Below are positions 22,025 to 34,423 of a stretch of 64,000 bases of DNA, piece by piece; the first letter of the stretch is position 1, and every line of letters starts with the position of its first letter. The stretch is taken from assembly GCA_001792895.1 (NCBI GenBank), contig MARA01000009.1:62001-126000 (forward strand), in the 5' to 3' direction. The notes under the pieces were generated by a model. That model saw nothing but the letters and a program-made list of their open reading frames with translations. It ran no database searches and was not told where the DNA came from. This DNA is from Lentinus brumalis (taxonomy: Eukaryota; Basidiomycota; Agaricomycetes; Polyporales; Polyporaceae). The position numbers were made by a program, and so were the translations under genes.

Positions 22025-23270
22025 CATGCCAGCTCTGGGCTATCCAATCTACTCACTCAATTCTTTGTCAAAGCTGATAGGATAGTCACTAAAGCCAATT
22101 TTGTGGTCACCTCCCTCCCGAACACTGAGATCGCTGCAGTTGAGTGGTCTGTACACCAATTGGAGGCCATCCAGGAGATTCTGCTGCACATTAATTAGGA
22201 CAACCCTCATTTGCCACCCGAGGACATCGAGCACCTCTTATCATGTCTTGATGACCTCCTTCCTCTCAAACCGTACCTTGTGTCACCACCACCCCCTCCT
22301 AGTGCACAAGTGCCCCGAGAGGCCCCAAACAGTCGCAGCAGGCCTCACTATGTCTTGGATGTCCACTGTGCTGTCCACTTACACGACTTGGATCTATCCT
22401 GGAAGGACATTTCTGGGGCCCTCAGTGTCTCCCGGTGTTACATTCCATGCCCACAAGGCACCAACTCCGGTCCGGACCTACCTCGGACTCCGCAACTCCG
22501 GTTCGTTCTTACATGTGTTACTATCTTCGATCACTTCACCCCTTATCGTCTTCTTACTTGACCCGGACTCCGGACCATCTGCTTCCGCTTGCATCCGCCT
22601 CCGTGATCAGACTCCGTTCATTCGATCATCTTCGATTGTATCCGTCCTTCATTCGATCTTACTATACATTGTATTGGTTGATCATCTGCTTCCGCCTGAC
22701 TCCGGTTCCGTACCTCCTTTACTTATGTCTTGGCTACTCCTCTCCGGACTTTCGGACTTTACTATATAAGCCTCCTTGTAGCCACACTTAGACTTCAGTT
22801 CTGATATCTCGTTACACTCCCCGTTACGACTCTGAGCTCAATCTATTCTGTTCGCTCTCTCTCAACGTCCGATCCTTCCGACCGGACTTCTGACCTCCGA
22901 CCTCCGACCTCCGACCTCCGACCTCCAACTTCTGCTTGACTTCTTATCTCGGGCTTGACTTCTCTCTGGCTTGGTATTATCTCTTGCTTATCTTCTTACT
23001 CGTTGCTTGCTCCGGTATAAACTCCGGTTCTCTTGTCTGTCCTAAATTGATGACCTTCGTGGATCCTCAAGGCGTTGATCAATAGCTTCGCCGAAGTCTT
23101 CACCCTCAGCGCGTCTCGTTCCGGACTTTGTAACTCCGTAACTCCGTCCGGACTTCCACCGGACTTCGTCCCGGCGCGCACGGTCTTAACACCCGGAAGA
23201 CACTATATAATCATGTTGCAGCTGCAGGATTGTCTACCTCAAGACCAGCATTTGCAGACATTTCTGACTG
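22025..23270 (+). pseudogene. Integrase-core-type transposable element, N-terminal part
   Basis: The reading 'VEWSVHQLEAIQEILLHI', 'RPHYVLDVHCAVHLHDLDLSW' and 'DISGALSVSR' is the N-terminal region plus helix-turn-helix of the integrase-core (rve-like) elements common in Agaricomycetes. A 756-bp solo LTR is inserted right after 'SVSR'. Beyond it the reading resumes in the correct frame as 'KTLYNHVAAAG' and '...AFADISD', the recognition helix and the linker. One stop codon (22197-22199) lies before the LTR. The catalytic part is missing here, but the C-terminal part of the same family is found on the same strand at 27.9-28.4 kb. Confidence 0.6.
22436..23191 (+). repeat. Solo LTR, 756 bp, with CCCGG target duplication
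   Basis: Begins TGTTACATTCC, ends CTTAACA (TG...CA), flanked by CCCGG on both sides (22431-22435 and 23192-23196). It contains a gacctcc heptamer repeat (about 22895-22930). A second copy of the same LTR family lies reversed at 27020-27785, so the family belongs to a Gypsy-like retrotransposon. No internal region is present, hence a solo LTR formed by LTR-LTR recombination. Confidence 0.85.
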
Positions 23271-24185
23271 TCACAAAACATGACCTTTCTAGCACTTATC
23301 TGGTGGATAAATGGGCTTATCATTAGTTATCTGGAGTTATCAGTAGTTATCATCAGTTATCGATGTTTATGATTACTGGGCTACCTCAGCGCATATGACT
23401 CAGCCTTACTCAGCTGGTCATGTGATTAGCATAGTAACATAGAGTACCAGGGGTCTTCCCCAGTCTCAGGGAGGCTGGGGCTACATGTATATAAACCACC
23501 AGCCTGAGGCCTGCACCCTCAGACTTATCCACTTCTTGTCTAATCCATCTAACAACTCTGGCCTAAGAAGCCCTCACCTTTTCCCCACACTTATATTCCA
23601 TAACTAGTGAGTATTGTATCTGGGCTTACTGTTATGTTAAGTCTTCTTCTATTGCACTGGGCTTGGCAAAGTCCCTTGCATTTATTCTCTTCAATTGGGT
23701 GTCGGTTGTTGCCTTTGCCTTTGGGCTTTTAGCTCTAGGCTTTGTGGGTTCTGGGGGCTATAGGATTGTTGCTGTCAAGCTTCAGTACTTATTGGGTTCT
23801 GGGGGCTTTCAGTGCTGTTGCCGTCAAGCTTCAGTCACTTATGTTGAGAGACACCTTGTTGTATAGCTTGCCTATGGCAGGCTGTATGGCTTGGTTGTTG
23901 ATCTTCTTGCCGGGCCCTAGTGTAAGGGGATCTGTTAGCCTTCGGGCAACAGCTTGGAACAGATCATTTGCATCTCCCATGAGAGTCTTTGACTTGTTGA
24001 CAGGTAACCAGGCTGGACAGATTAGAGAAGGGTGTAACACCCTCTCAAACCTATTTGCAGCACGGTGTGGTGCCGTGTCTGAGAATCAAGCTTACCACCA
24101 CTATCAAGGCAAAACCTTTCCCTTTTCTTGGAGTTTTGTCCTGTCAAGGACCAGCTGATAAGCTGCTGACTCTTCTCTCTTAGCC

Positions 24186-24882
24186 ATGCCCAAGATCTCG
24201 AAGGACCACAAGGTTATTGCCAAGCAGGAGCCACTTGTGTATCCTCCTTTGGCCTTTGCACAAGTACAAGCAGCTTCCCTTGCAAAAGGGCCAATGCGGC
24301 ACCAGACCACTGGTCCGTGTCATCCCCCAACCTTTCAACCTGGAGCATGCAAGGCCGGCCGATGAAGACATCACTCGACTCGCAGAGCGTGCCAGGCTCC
24401 TCAAGGAAATACGATGCCTCGAACATATCTCCCAGGCCTCACCGCCCCTCATTGATCGCATCTCTGACCTGTCTTGTCCCCTCATCAAACAACTTCAGGC
24501 GCCCATGCAGATCCCTGAGCACAAGCCTGTCCTCAAGGACCTCTACATGCTGAAGCACAAAGTTGTTGACTGCATCCGGGAGTTCGAGCGCCTCTTTCAA
24601 CCCACTGTTGAAAGACTCACTCCGTTCATCAAGAAGGCGCTTGAGGACGACCGTATCTTGAAGAATGCAAAGGACGACATCAGGTTGTGCGGCACGGAGT
24701 TCGATGAGTTGTACACCAACTTGGAGAAGAGGGCACGGAAGCTGCCAGACAAGGAGTGGAGGATTATCAACAGGCAGCTAAAGGCCATTGGTCAGGTTTC
24801 CTTCAAGAACCTGAACAAGTGTCTTCCGGAGATCTGCGACGAGCTGGACACTCTGAAGCTGGAGTTCAACTATGGCATCTAG
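24186..24882 (+). CDS. Unrecognised helical protein inside the transposon cluster
   Basis: Two exons are proposed: 24186-24212 and 24265-24882 (intron gttatt...acaag, weak donor), giving 214 residues. The long second exon is open, with a charged helical composition: 'ADEDITRLAERARLLKEIR', 'KDLYMLKHKVVDCIREFER' and 'DELYTNLEKRARKLPDKEW'. No zinc knuckle or catalytic motif is present. A possible promoter with atgtatataaacc lies upstream (about 23480). It could be a gag-like or accessory gene of an element, or a host orphan. The absence of stops over 600 nt in a debris-filled region suggests recent function. Confidence 0.4.
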
Positions 24883-25065
24883 ATCTGTAATGGGCACCAT
24901 TGGCAATAGAGAATCCTTTGTTTAGCTACCTTTCATTGTAACCACTTGGAAGACAAGTAATAACCGCTACGTCATCAGCAATGAACTACAACAACTTTGT
25001 CCCTGTAATCACGTTCCACGCGCTCGACCCTCAGGCAATTGATAAAGTTGTCACCAATGGCATAT

Positions 25066-25436
25066 TGTTACGAACAGCCTCCCCAGTACTATTCATTTCC
25101 TTTCCCAGTCATCCTATTGTTTGATCATCATGATTTTGTCTCTCTCACGTTTTTGTCTTCATCCATGATGTCCCTCACGCTATTGTCTTCTGACACTGTT
25201 GTTCCCTCATATATATAAGACCACCAGGCACCAGTGCTACCTGGGGACCCTCAATTTTGACCTCTTGTCCCCGGGTAAGCCAAGCTGTACTTTGCTCTGT
25301 AGATACCTCTCTCAATACATCTTGTCCCCAGCCCTGATCGTCGAGCATTGCTCCGCTCTTGCTGCACAAGTGCTTATCGACACCCCTGCTCGTCTCGTGA
25401 GTCCTCCCTGATCTCCCTCGACAATCGGTTATAACA
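25066..25436 (+). repeat. Solo LTR, 371 bp, with CATAT target duplication
   Basis: Begins TGTTACGAACAG, ends GGTTATAACA. CATAT flanks both ends (25061-25065 and 25437-25441). A TATA motif (atatatataag) lies at about 25209-25220, as in the U3 region of an LTR read on the plus strand. It differs in sequence from the 756-bp LTR, so it is a second retrotransposon family. Confidence 0.85.
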
Positions 25437-25459
25437 CATATCAGATGGAGCAGACATCA

Positions 25460-27019
25460 TTTCATTGTCGCAGCTTGGAACATGGTAGAGCTTGCAGAGC
25501 AACAAGTCCCAGTTGTTCTATCCCCAGTGGCCAGCCATTGGGTGGTCATGGCGAGCCCAGAGAACGCGTAAACAGAGGTCGCCAAGATTCTAGACATAGA
25601 TGTGATTGTTGAGATATAAGAAATCTTCTGGATTGAAGGTCCAACAAGGATGATTGGGTTCAGAAGTGGACTTGAGGCACGCAATGAGCTCCTGAGAGGT
25701 GGATCCAGAGTTCTGAGCGGACAAGATGTCTGTCCGGAGTTGAGTGTCGTCATTGAGTGCGAATGCTGTTCAGAGAACGGGAAGGTGCAGAATTGTCACC
25801 CGGAGGGATGAAGTGAGTTGCTTTTGGGTGAAAACTGGTCGAAAGTTGTGTGGGTTGACGACAGAGTAGTCACTATCCCCCTCTTTTGGGTAGACGTCCC
25901 AACGGCGAGTGAGTGCATCGGATTTTGCTCCGAGCTTTCCAGGGTGGAACCGGGTGACCATGTTGACTTGCGACAGGTGCTCAGACCAGCAGGCTTGGCG
26001 GCGGGTAAGGAGTTTGGTAGTGGAGAAGTACTCGAGGTTCTTGTGATCCGTGACGACGTCGACCGGAGTTCCGGAGCCCTCAGGTAGTGCCGCCAAGTCT
26101 TGAATGCTTCATAGATAGCAAGTACGTCCTTGTCGTGGGTGTCATAGTTCAACTCTGCGCCAGAGAGGGTATGGGAGTGGAAAGCGATGGGGTGGAGTTC
26201 ACCGGAGTCCGAGGTGATGGACAGAATTCTGGCGATGGCGTAGTCTGAAGTGTCAGTTTCGACAGTGATCTACTGATCCGGTTCCCAGTGATGGAGTACT
26301 GGAGCCATGATGAAAGCCTTCTTGAGATTGTTGAAAACATTGTGGCAGGCATTGGAGAAGTTCCATGGAACGTTCTTCCGGGTCAGGTGGGTCAATGGAA
26401 TGACAATCTCGGAGTAGTTGGGGATGAAACACCAATAGAAGTTGGCAAATCCGAGGAAGGACTGGATGTCTCGGACTTTTCGGGGTTCCAGCCACTCGAG
26501 CATCATCTTGACCTTGTCTGTAGACATAGTGAGGCCTTCGGCAGAGAGAATGTAGCCCAGATAATCGAAGGACTCCATGTGGAATTCACATTTGTCTGCA
26601 CAAGTGTAGAGTTTGTGCTTCCAGAGACATCACAGGACTTCTTTGACATGCTTCCGGTAATTGGCAGGGTTATTGGAGTAGATGAGGATGTCGTCAAGAT
26701 AGACGACCACACAAACATCTAGCAAGTCCACGAAAATGTCGTTGACGAAACATTGAAAGGCCGCCGGAGCATTGGAAAGTCCGAATGGCATGATGCGCCA
26801 CTCGAACAAACTGTAGCAGGTCCGGAAGGCAGTCTTCCATTCATCTCCGGGAGCAATGCGGACTAGGTTGTAAGTGTGTCGGAGATCAATCTTGGTATAG
26901 ATACAAGCCTTCCGGGGAGCATCAAGAAGGTCCACCATCCGAGATGAGCGGGAGTGGATAACGATCCTTCCAAGTGATCTTGTTAAGTCCTTGATAGTCA
27001 ACAAACAAGCGTAGTGAGC
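25460..27019 (-). pseudogene. Ty3/Gypsy pol fragment (RT, RNase H, start of integrase)
   Basis: Read on the minus strand from the LTR junction at 27019: '[15 protein letters not shown]' (RT motif), '[13 protein letters not shown]', the catalytic '[11 protein letters not shown]', the thumb and connection ('FLGFANFYWCFIPNYSEI'), RNase H ('[21 protein letters not shown]'), and the H2C2 zinc module at the start of integrase ('LWARHDHPMAGH'). Several stops (for example a TGA at about 26630) and frame changes break it. The first half of RT, protease and gag are absent, because the frame starts in the middle of RT right at the LTR. Dead fragment. Confidence 0.8.
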
Positions 27020-27785
27020 TGTTAAGACTGTGCGCGCTGGGACGGAGTCCAGTGGAAGTCCGGACGGAGTTACGAAGTCCGGAACAAGGTGCGCGAGGGA
27101 TGAGGACTTTGGCGAAGCTATTAATAAACACCTTGAGGATTCACGAAGGTCTTCAATTTAAGACAGACAAGAGAACCAGAGTTTATACCAGAGCAAGCAA
27201 CGAGTAAGAAGGTAAGCCAGATAATACCAAGCAAGAGAGAAGTCAATCCAGAGAGTAGATGTCAAGCCAGAGATAAGATGTCAAGCAGAAGTCGGAGTCA
27301 GAGGTCGGAGGTTGGAGGTCAGAAGTCCGGTCAGAAGGATCAGACGATGAGAGAGTGAACAGAATAGATTGAGCTCAGAGTCATAACGGGGAGTGTAACG
27401 AGATATCAGAACTGAAGTCTCAGTGTGGCTACAAGGAGACTTATATAGTGCAGTCCGAAAGTCCGGAGAGGAGTAGCCAAGACATAAGTAAAGGAGGTAC
27501 GGAGCCGGAGTCAGGCAGAAGCAGATGATCGTCCAATACAATGTATAGTAAGATTGAATGAAAGGCGGATACAATTGAGGATGATCGAATAAACGGAAGC
27601 AGGCAGAGTCTGATCACAGAGGCAGATGCAAGTGGAAGCAGATGGGTCTGGAGTCCGGGTCAAGTAAGAAGGCGGTAAGGGGTGAAGTGATCGACAATAG
27701 AAACACATGTAAGAACGAACCGGAGTTGTGGAGTCCGGAGTGGGTCGGGACTGGAGTTGGTGCCTTGTGGGCATGGAATGTAACA
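27020..27785 (-). repeat. Second copy of the 756-bp LTR family, reversed
   Basis: On the minus strand it begins TGTTACATTCC at 27785 and ends CTTAACA at 27020, like the solo LTR at 22.4 kb. The five bases on either side (tgagc and gggac) do not match, so this is not a clean solo insertion. The LTR directly abuts mid-RT sequence, implying a deletion or recombination joined them. Confidence 0.8.
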
Positions 27786-27889
27786 GGGACAGAGAACAAT
27801 GACAAGGATGATGAAGGAGCATTGAGGTGAGGCCCATAATGTGTTCCTGTGCGGGCAGTGAGTACTCATGGAGACCTTATCAGTAGTTG

Positions 27890-28400
27890 AATGCTAACTG
27901 CTCGAGCTTGAGGCCCACAGGTTCTTGCACAATGCACACATTGAATGTCTCTGGCACGATGTTCGCAAAGACAGCCTCGAGGTCTTCAGGCAAGTCTTCA
28001 TGTACCTGGAAGAATGCAAGCTTCTGGAAATTTCAGTTAAGGCTCAGCATGTCTGCCTGTTTCTGGTCTTTCAGCCTCATATGCAGGCATCCCTCAACAG
28101 GATAACCAATGCGTGAAATTACCACAAGATCTGGATGGAACAGAACTGACACCGGTTGCTCTCTTTGAGCTGAGCCAGGAGACTGCAATTCAGCATGGAT
28201 ATTGGACTGGCAATCCTGGGGACTCAGCAGTGGATGCTGCTGATCCTCTATACAGTGTAGATGGTCAAGCTCCCACTCCTCCAGCTCCTGAGGTGCATGG
28301 AGAACCAGGGTGCATTGGTGCACAGCCGTGTGATGAGGAGGGCGAGCAGGGAGCTGGGACTATGGTGAACACAGACAGCCAAGGTAAAGGTCTGTACATG
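27890..28400 (+). pseudogene. Integrase-core-type transposable element, C-terminal part
   Basis: The reading 'HNAHIECLWHDVRKDS' matches the HNxRIERLWxDV motif that marks the end of the integrase core in this Agaricomycete element family. It is followed by the usual helical segment and '...TPVALFELS' in place of the family's SPxxMF block. It has the same strand and family as the N-terminal part at 22.0-23.3 kb. The two are plausibly halves of one element separated by later insertions. At least one frame change is needed near 28115. Confidence 0.6.
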
Positions 28401-28410
28401 GAGGGATGAG

Positions 28411-31400
28411 TCATATGGAGCACTTACATGGGACGGGTTGCTTGGATCGTAAATATGCTGGGGTTACAGACATTCACACACCCTGCACTTCACCAGTAGC
28501 AGGGCATAGTTGGTCGGAGTTTCTGGGGTTGCCTGATAGTCTGGGACTCCAAGAGGGGCAAAGATGTAGCAGTTCTGGGTACAATCTTGGTTCTGGCAGT
28601 GTTGATAGAATGTTAGAGATGCCATGTATGCTGAGACATGCAGAGCTGCAAGAAGAGAGAAAACCAGAGAAAGGAAGAGAGCACACATATTTTGCAGAAT
28701 AACCAAGGAAATGCAAAGTCACAACCATGCCACGGCTACTGGTTTTGAAACTCAACATTTGAAGGAAATGGTCTGACTACCACTTGGTGCTTAATCTGAC
28801 TGCACCTTGATTTAAAGCAATATTTGACTGACTGGAGGAGTTAAGAGCCTCAACCTGCTGCTCTCATGCACCTGTCACTCTCTGTGTCAATATGGCATGT
28901 GTAGCCACCAGCACAATGTGTCACATCTCTCCAGAAACCTGTTGCACCTCTTGAAAAACCTGAGACACTCCACAATGTGCCACAACTAACCACCTGCTGG
29001 TAAATTTGAATAATTAATGTGACAAATCTGCACTTCTCAATGTGTCACCCTTGAAAGAACATGCTACATTCTGAGCATCCTGTGTCCCAGGAATTATTAC
29101 CCACAATACCAGCCACATTCTCAGAGTCTAGTTTCTTCTGCCACTCCAAGTGAACCTGTTGAGGATGTGTATCAGTTGTCAAGCAACCCCTTGCTATAGT
29201 GTCACATACACAGTGCCTATTTAAACAAATATTGGTGTGCAGATGGTACATCAACACACCTGACAACTGTTTGTTTGTGGCAGTAATCTGGTCTTCACAG
29301 TCAAGCTCAACATTACTATCATTGTTGTCCTTCATGTCTTCCTTGTCTTCATGTCTTTTGTGTTTATCATCATCATACCACTTGTCACTCTTGCCATCCA
29401 AGCTGCACATATGCTTTGTGGGCTTTGTTCAGGTATGTTGTTGAGATAGCTTAGCATGGTGAATAAGAATGGAAATGTCTACTTGGCATAACCCAAGATT
29501 CACCATGGTCATTGTCTTGTTGTCAGAGTTGTGCTTGCACTTTGTAAGCTGGTATTCTGAATGGATGTGGTAATCTAGATGGCCTCCTGCGGAACAAGAG
29601 TCGGAATTTATACTTTGGCTGGTTTGGTGCCCCCCATTTGGTCACCCTGAAAGTGTTTTGTAGTGCCCTTCAGTGGGGGTATATCTGTATAAAAGCACTG
29701 GGAGTACTGTGCAGTTGACATGCCAAGCAGAGAGTCTGGAGCCGCACGTGCTGCCAGGTTACTCACAGCAGGCACAATTGGGACTCGTCTCAGGACACTC
29801 ACTCTAGCACAATGTGCCAGGTATGTCTGGTACTCCTCTGCCAGCTCTTGCCATGGCCTTAACTGCACGCAGGACAATCTGCACACAATCCAAGAAGGAG
29901 GCTGCCGAGCTGGCTATCAGCTCAGCTGCTTAATCAGGAAGAATATGGTGGCCCCCAGAGCCTCTAGGGTGGCTGTACACAGGAGCCGGTACGTGTTGCA
30001 ATAGTGTGCAGGCTATTAACCGGTCTCTATTGCAATAGGTGCACACCATATGGTGTAAGGGCTGGTCATAGTGTAGCTGCAAGCAGAAGCACTTGTGAAC
30101 AGCAGGCATGACCATATCTCAGGTGTGGTGAGTGTCTGGCCTCCATGTACTATATAGAGGGCAGTTCCATTCAAGAAAGTGTGCACACATGCTGCCAGTG
30201 CAATCCTCCTACAGATCCGACTAGTTCAAGCTTCAATGACTCCAACCTCCTCCTCTTTGACTACCTCCCCTTCAAGTACAAAGGTCCCTGGGCTCCAGCC
30301 ATAGAGTGCTCGGAGGTCGTTCGCAATGCTTAAAAGGCGTCAGCACAGACCATTATCAATACAACAGTGAATTAACAGATCTTGCTTTTTCTTCTCTAGA
30401 AGTTTGCCATGTTTCTTGCTATCACAAACACAAAAAGACAAATACATACTAGGTGGTACATGTATGGCATTTGGCCCCATTGCTGCGCTGCCTCACCCAT
30501 TCTTTTGTAGAGAATAGCCAAAATCCATGGCCTTCATCGCTTATGCAGTGGATGAAAAATATACGCCTGGGCCAGTAGACTGTCAAGCAATATGCGCACC
30601 TGCAGAAAGTCCTTTTCCTTGACATCATAGCGAGTGTTGACTGTCCCCTTGACAATTGACATGAACACCTACATAGTACCCTTGTGAGCCTCTGTATTGC
30701 AACATAATCAATTGCAGGAGAGGTACCTCATAGTGCTTGCATCGAAGAATGGTCATGATAAGTGTATATTGAGGCAGGGGAATGCGGACACTGATTTCTC
30801 TGAACTGATGCAATGCGAACTGTGTGAATGCAACCCTTGCATGCTGGCACTTATGGCGCTTCTCGACAATGTGGCTACCAACCCGAGAGCTGTTCATAAA
30901 AGCTAGTATTGCCCCCACATGACAACATTGTCGGGGACACTGGAAGATTCCATGGGCAGACATCATACTGAATGATCATCCTTCTGCAAAGTACCAAAGC
31001 TGTGGTCTACCAGGGCTTTTCTGTTCCTCTGCAAGATGTCTGCATGAGCTGCTTGCAAGTCTGTATTAAGGTGGGACATTGCCTGTAGATGGAAGGCCGG
31101 TACACACCTCATGGCTCAATAGACCATGTCCTCCCTACTTCTCCAAGCAGTGATTGAAGACATTGCATAGGAAGACTAATCATGTGGCAGTGTATGTGGG
31201 TGGCTGTGCACTACACAGATTTGTGTGCCTGGCCAGAGACAGTATGTTAGCAGTTTCAATGCCAGTAGAATGCCAGCTAGGATAGTGAAGGATGCGAGGA
31301 GGATGCAAGAGCTATGCAGAGATATCCAAATATAACATAAGCATTAGCAGGAAGTATAATCAGACCAGGTTTGTGTTATTCAGAAGCTCCTAGTCCATGC

Positions 31401-34400
31401 CCATTGCCTTCATAATTGGTTCCCATTCAGTCAGATCATCAAAGATCTGTTTGAGGTATGGACAAATCGACTGATCGTGGAATGAGTGAGTGCATCAGAG
31501 CTGGAACAGCTCACTCACCCGAGTATGATCGAGTTTCTCACTGTTGATGCCCTCACGGCACAAAGCCTCATATATTGCTCGATTACACACACTGCTTTAC
31601 CTTTGGCCATGCCTTCGGTCTTCAGGGCCCGATCCCATTTCTGGTCAAGGTAGCCAAAAACCATTGCGCGTGAAATAAAACTAGGTGCACAACCAGCTCA
31701 CAAATTCATCTGCCCGGTGCTTGGCCGCTTTCGGTCAGATTCACTGCTTGAACTCGACTGCAAGAAGGTCAGTGCCAACACACACATAGATATCACCAAT
31801 TGTTGTAGCTCTAATACTTAAGTTATGGTAAAGACCTGTGGGTGCTTATACATTATATTATGGTCGTGAGCCTTGATGCATTAGAGTTCATGGCTTTTTG
31901 GCCCATTATTGCTCTGCCTCTAGCTCTCTCAAATCTTCACCAATCAGCATGAATTTAGACTTGTTACTCTTCACTTGATGAGCCTGTATAGGCAAGCATG
32001 TGACCTCTAGACATTACAATCGATGAGGAACGAAGAGAATCATCTTTTAGGTACGGACGATTCCTGCCAGCGAAGGTAACGACAACTGATGTCCATGGGA
32101 AAGTTGTTGGAACTCCGATAGTCAGTGGTAAGTGATTACATAAGGCCTGGTAACAAAGTTTCTTACCTTCACCAGCCCTAGCCTGGGGTTAGGAGTGCAC
32201 AGCTTTCGGGTTGGCAAATACTCATGCAGCTCTGTAGTGCAAGTCCAGCATGGTCCTACTCACCCAACAACTCTGAATGTTGCTTCATTCTTGTAGTAGA
32301 TATAGAATGCAATATAGACTTCAAAGATGCTGTAAGGCAGACTTGTAGTTGAACTATGCTGCACTCCACTCTCTGTCTCTCTATCTACCCAGTACACATG
32401 ATTATGCTGCAGCTTAGTGATGTGCTGAGCCTGGCTGGAAGCTGGTTTGTAGGCTCTCAAGCTGGTCATCTTTAAGCTGAGCTGGGCTGCTATGTCTATC
32501 ATTCAGAGATGCTTCTTCAGTACTGCATCTGATGCCTATGACCACCAAGGTCTTAATTATTATGGTTTATGACAGACTCAGCCCAGAGCGCAACAATCTT
32601 TTATATGGGTCCAATTGTGAATGCCATTCAACTGCTTCCAAGATAGTTCTTATGGTATAGATGGGGTCAAGGTCAAGGATGAATAGGTATCAAAAAGCAG
32701 TTGCAGTTTGAGGAGCTCAGGCAGCAAACACACACACTGCCTGAGGGTGGTCTCTTGGGAGGTCCATCGAAGACAAGCACAGATAACCTGAGAAGAGCTT
32801 GAGTAGTCTCAGAAGGGGTGTCCAAGGCCTGATGGACGTCCAGGGCTGTTGGAGGAGTACATCGGAATAACTTGTATGGCTGTGTGTCAGCATGTAGGAT
32901 TATCCCAAGCACTAAAGCAAATAGAGGTCATCTCTAATAGTCTCGTAGGTGGGAACAGAGGCAGCCACTCAGAGTGCCACCAGTACTGCCAGTGCTGGGG
33001 TGGTCGCTGGTGGTTGCGCCTGTTCAATGTTGGCTCTGCATCATCCTCTCACCGTCATCTGCATTGCTGGTGGCAGGCTCTCTGGTCAGGCTTTCCGAGG
33101 TACATAAATTGCATGGATCCATGCTTCTCTGGCACTCTGTGTCTCTGGTGACACTGCAACAACCACGACTTGCGCTTACTCTCTGGCTGGTACTATAAGG
33201 CTAACTCAGCCCACACTTCATTGTATCTCGGCAGCCTACTGGTCTGATCCTGGGTCATGCTCTTTGTCCTGTCGCCTGCTGCTTGCGCTGAGGGGTGCAT
33301 CATGGTCTAGCTCTTGGCTTAGGTATGTACCGAAGGGGTTGGCTTGCCAGCCCACTTTGCAAGGTGTCTGGCAGTGTCTGCAATGTGCATACATCTTGAA
33401 TCTAGATGCCCACTTGTTGGCTTTGTGTAACTTGTAATATTCTCCCTGCTGGAGTCGCCGCAATGAGGTGTACATCTGTAGTCCACTCTGTATTGAACAT
33501 GGTCTATATAATTGCAATGACAGCTCAGGTGCTTCCTACCATGATATGCATGAACAGAGAGTGTCACCCGACCATAGTGCTAAGTATTCAGAATCAAGCT
33601 TCTGCTGGCTCGGGGGCCCTTTGAGAATGTCTCGACTCTCCCTTCACCGCGTGTTTATTGCTAGCTGTATTGAGTTTGTCTGTGCCCCAGGGCCCGAGAT
33701 GACCAGAGATAATCTCACAAGTCTTGTGGCCCCCTGACGAGACCCTTGGGATCACCCATGAGACAAATTCCGAGATGATCTCTGGTTGTCTCGGATGCCC
33801 CTCACAAGAGAACCTCCTCATGCAGTGACATGGACATATATAAAGCTGGACTTGCATCAAGCAGGTATCAAGCAAATATATGTACAGGAAGGTACTACAT
33901 AGCAGTTCAGACGTAGAGTAACAAAGGCAGTAGTCTGGGCAATAACAAAGGTAAGAAAGGGTGATAGTAGCATAGAAGTAACCAGAAGCATCACAAGTAA
34001 TGGGTGAGCCTGTGATCTAATTGAATATCAATGGTCCTAGTGTGATCTGTTAGGACAAATGCTGCATGTCAGTCTCTGAATTGATCAATTGCAATCACTT
34101 ATAAGACACTCATAATTATCTTGAGCTCACATCATCCAGCCAACTTACCCAACAGCATCAGCAATATGTTATTACTCTGTACTATTATTTACCATTTCAC
34201 TAAACTACTTACTGATCAACTACACCAGCAAATAGTGTCATCACTGTTGCCCTATTTGATTGCCAGTACCAAGCAATGACATCTATAACTGATGAGTGCA
34301 ATTCATCCTATTGTTGACGCATAAACAGCATAGTAACAGAGTAACAGATCTAATGGGTGGTGGACTGACATTAGCCTCAGCTATGGGTCTTTTTGTTGGA

Positions 34401-34423
34401 GTCAATGATCACCCACGGCATTG
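28411..34423. other. Long stretch without recognisable genes
   Basis: About 6 kb of AT-richer DNA with many short ORFs in all frames and no domain, splice chain or terminal repeat that could be supported. TATA-like motifs at about 29690 (ggtatatctgtataaaag) and 33835 (acatatataaagc) may belong to old LTRs. Best described as decayed repetitive DNA. Confidence 0.4.

Noticed and set aside
27511..27837. ORF within the reversed LTR
   Set aside because: LTR sequence; the same frame exists in the solo LTR and is not conserved as protein.
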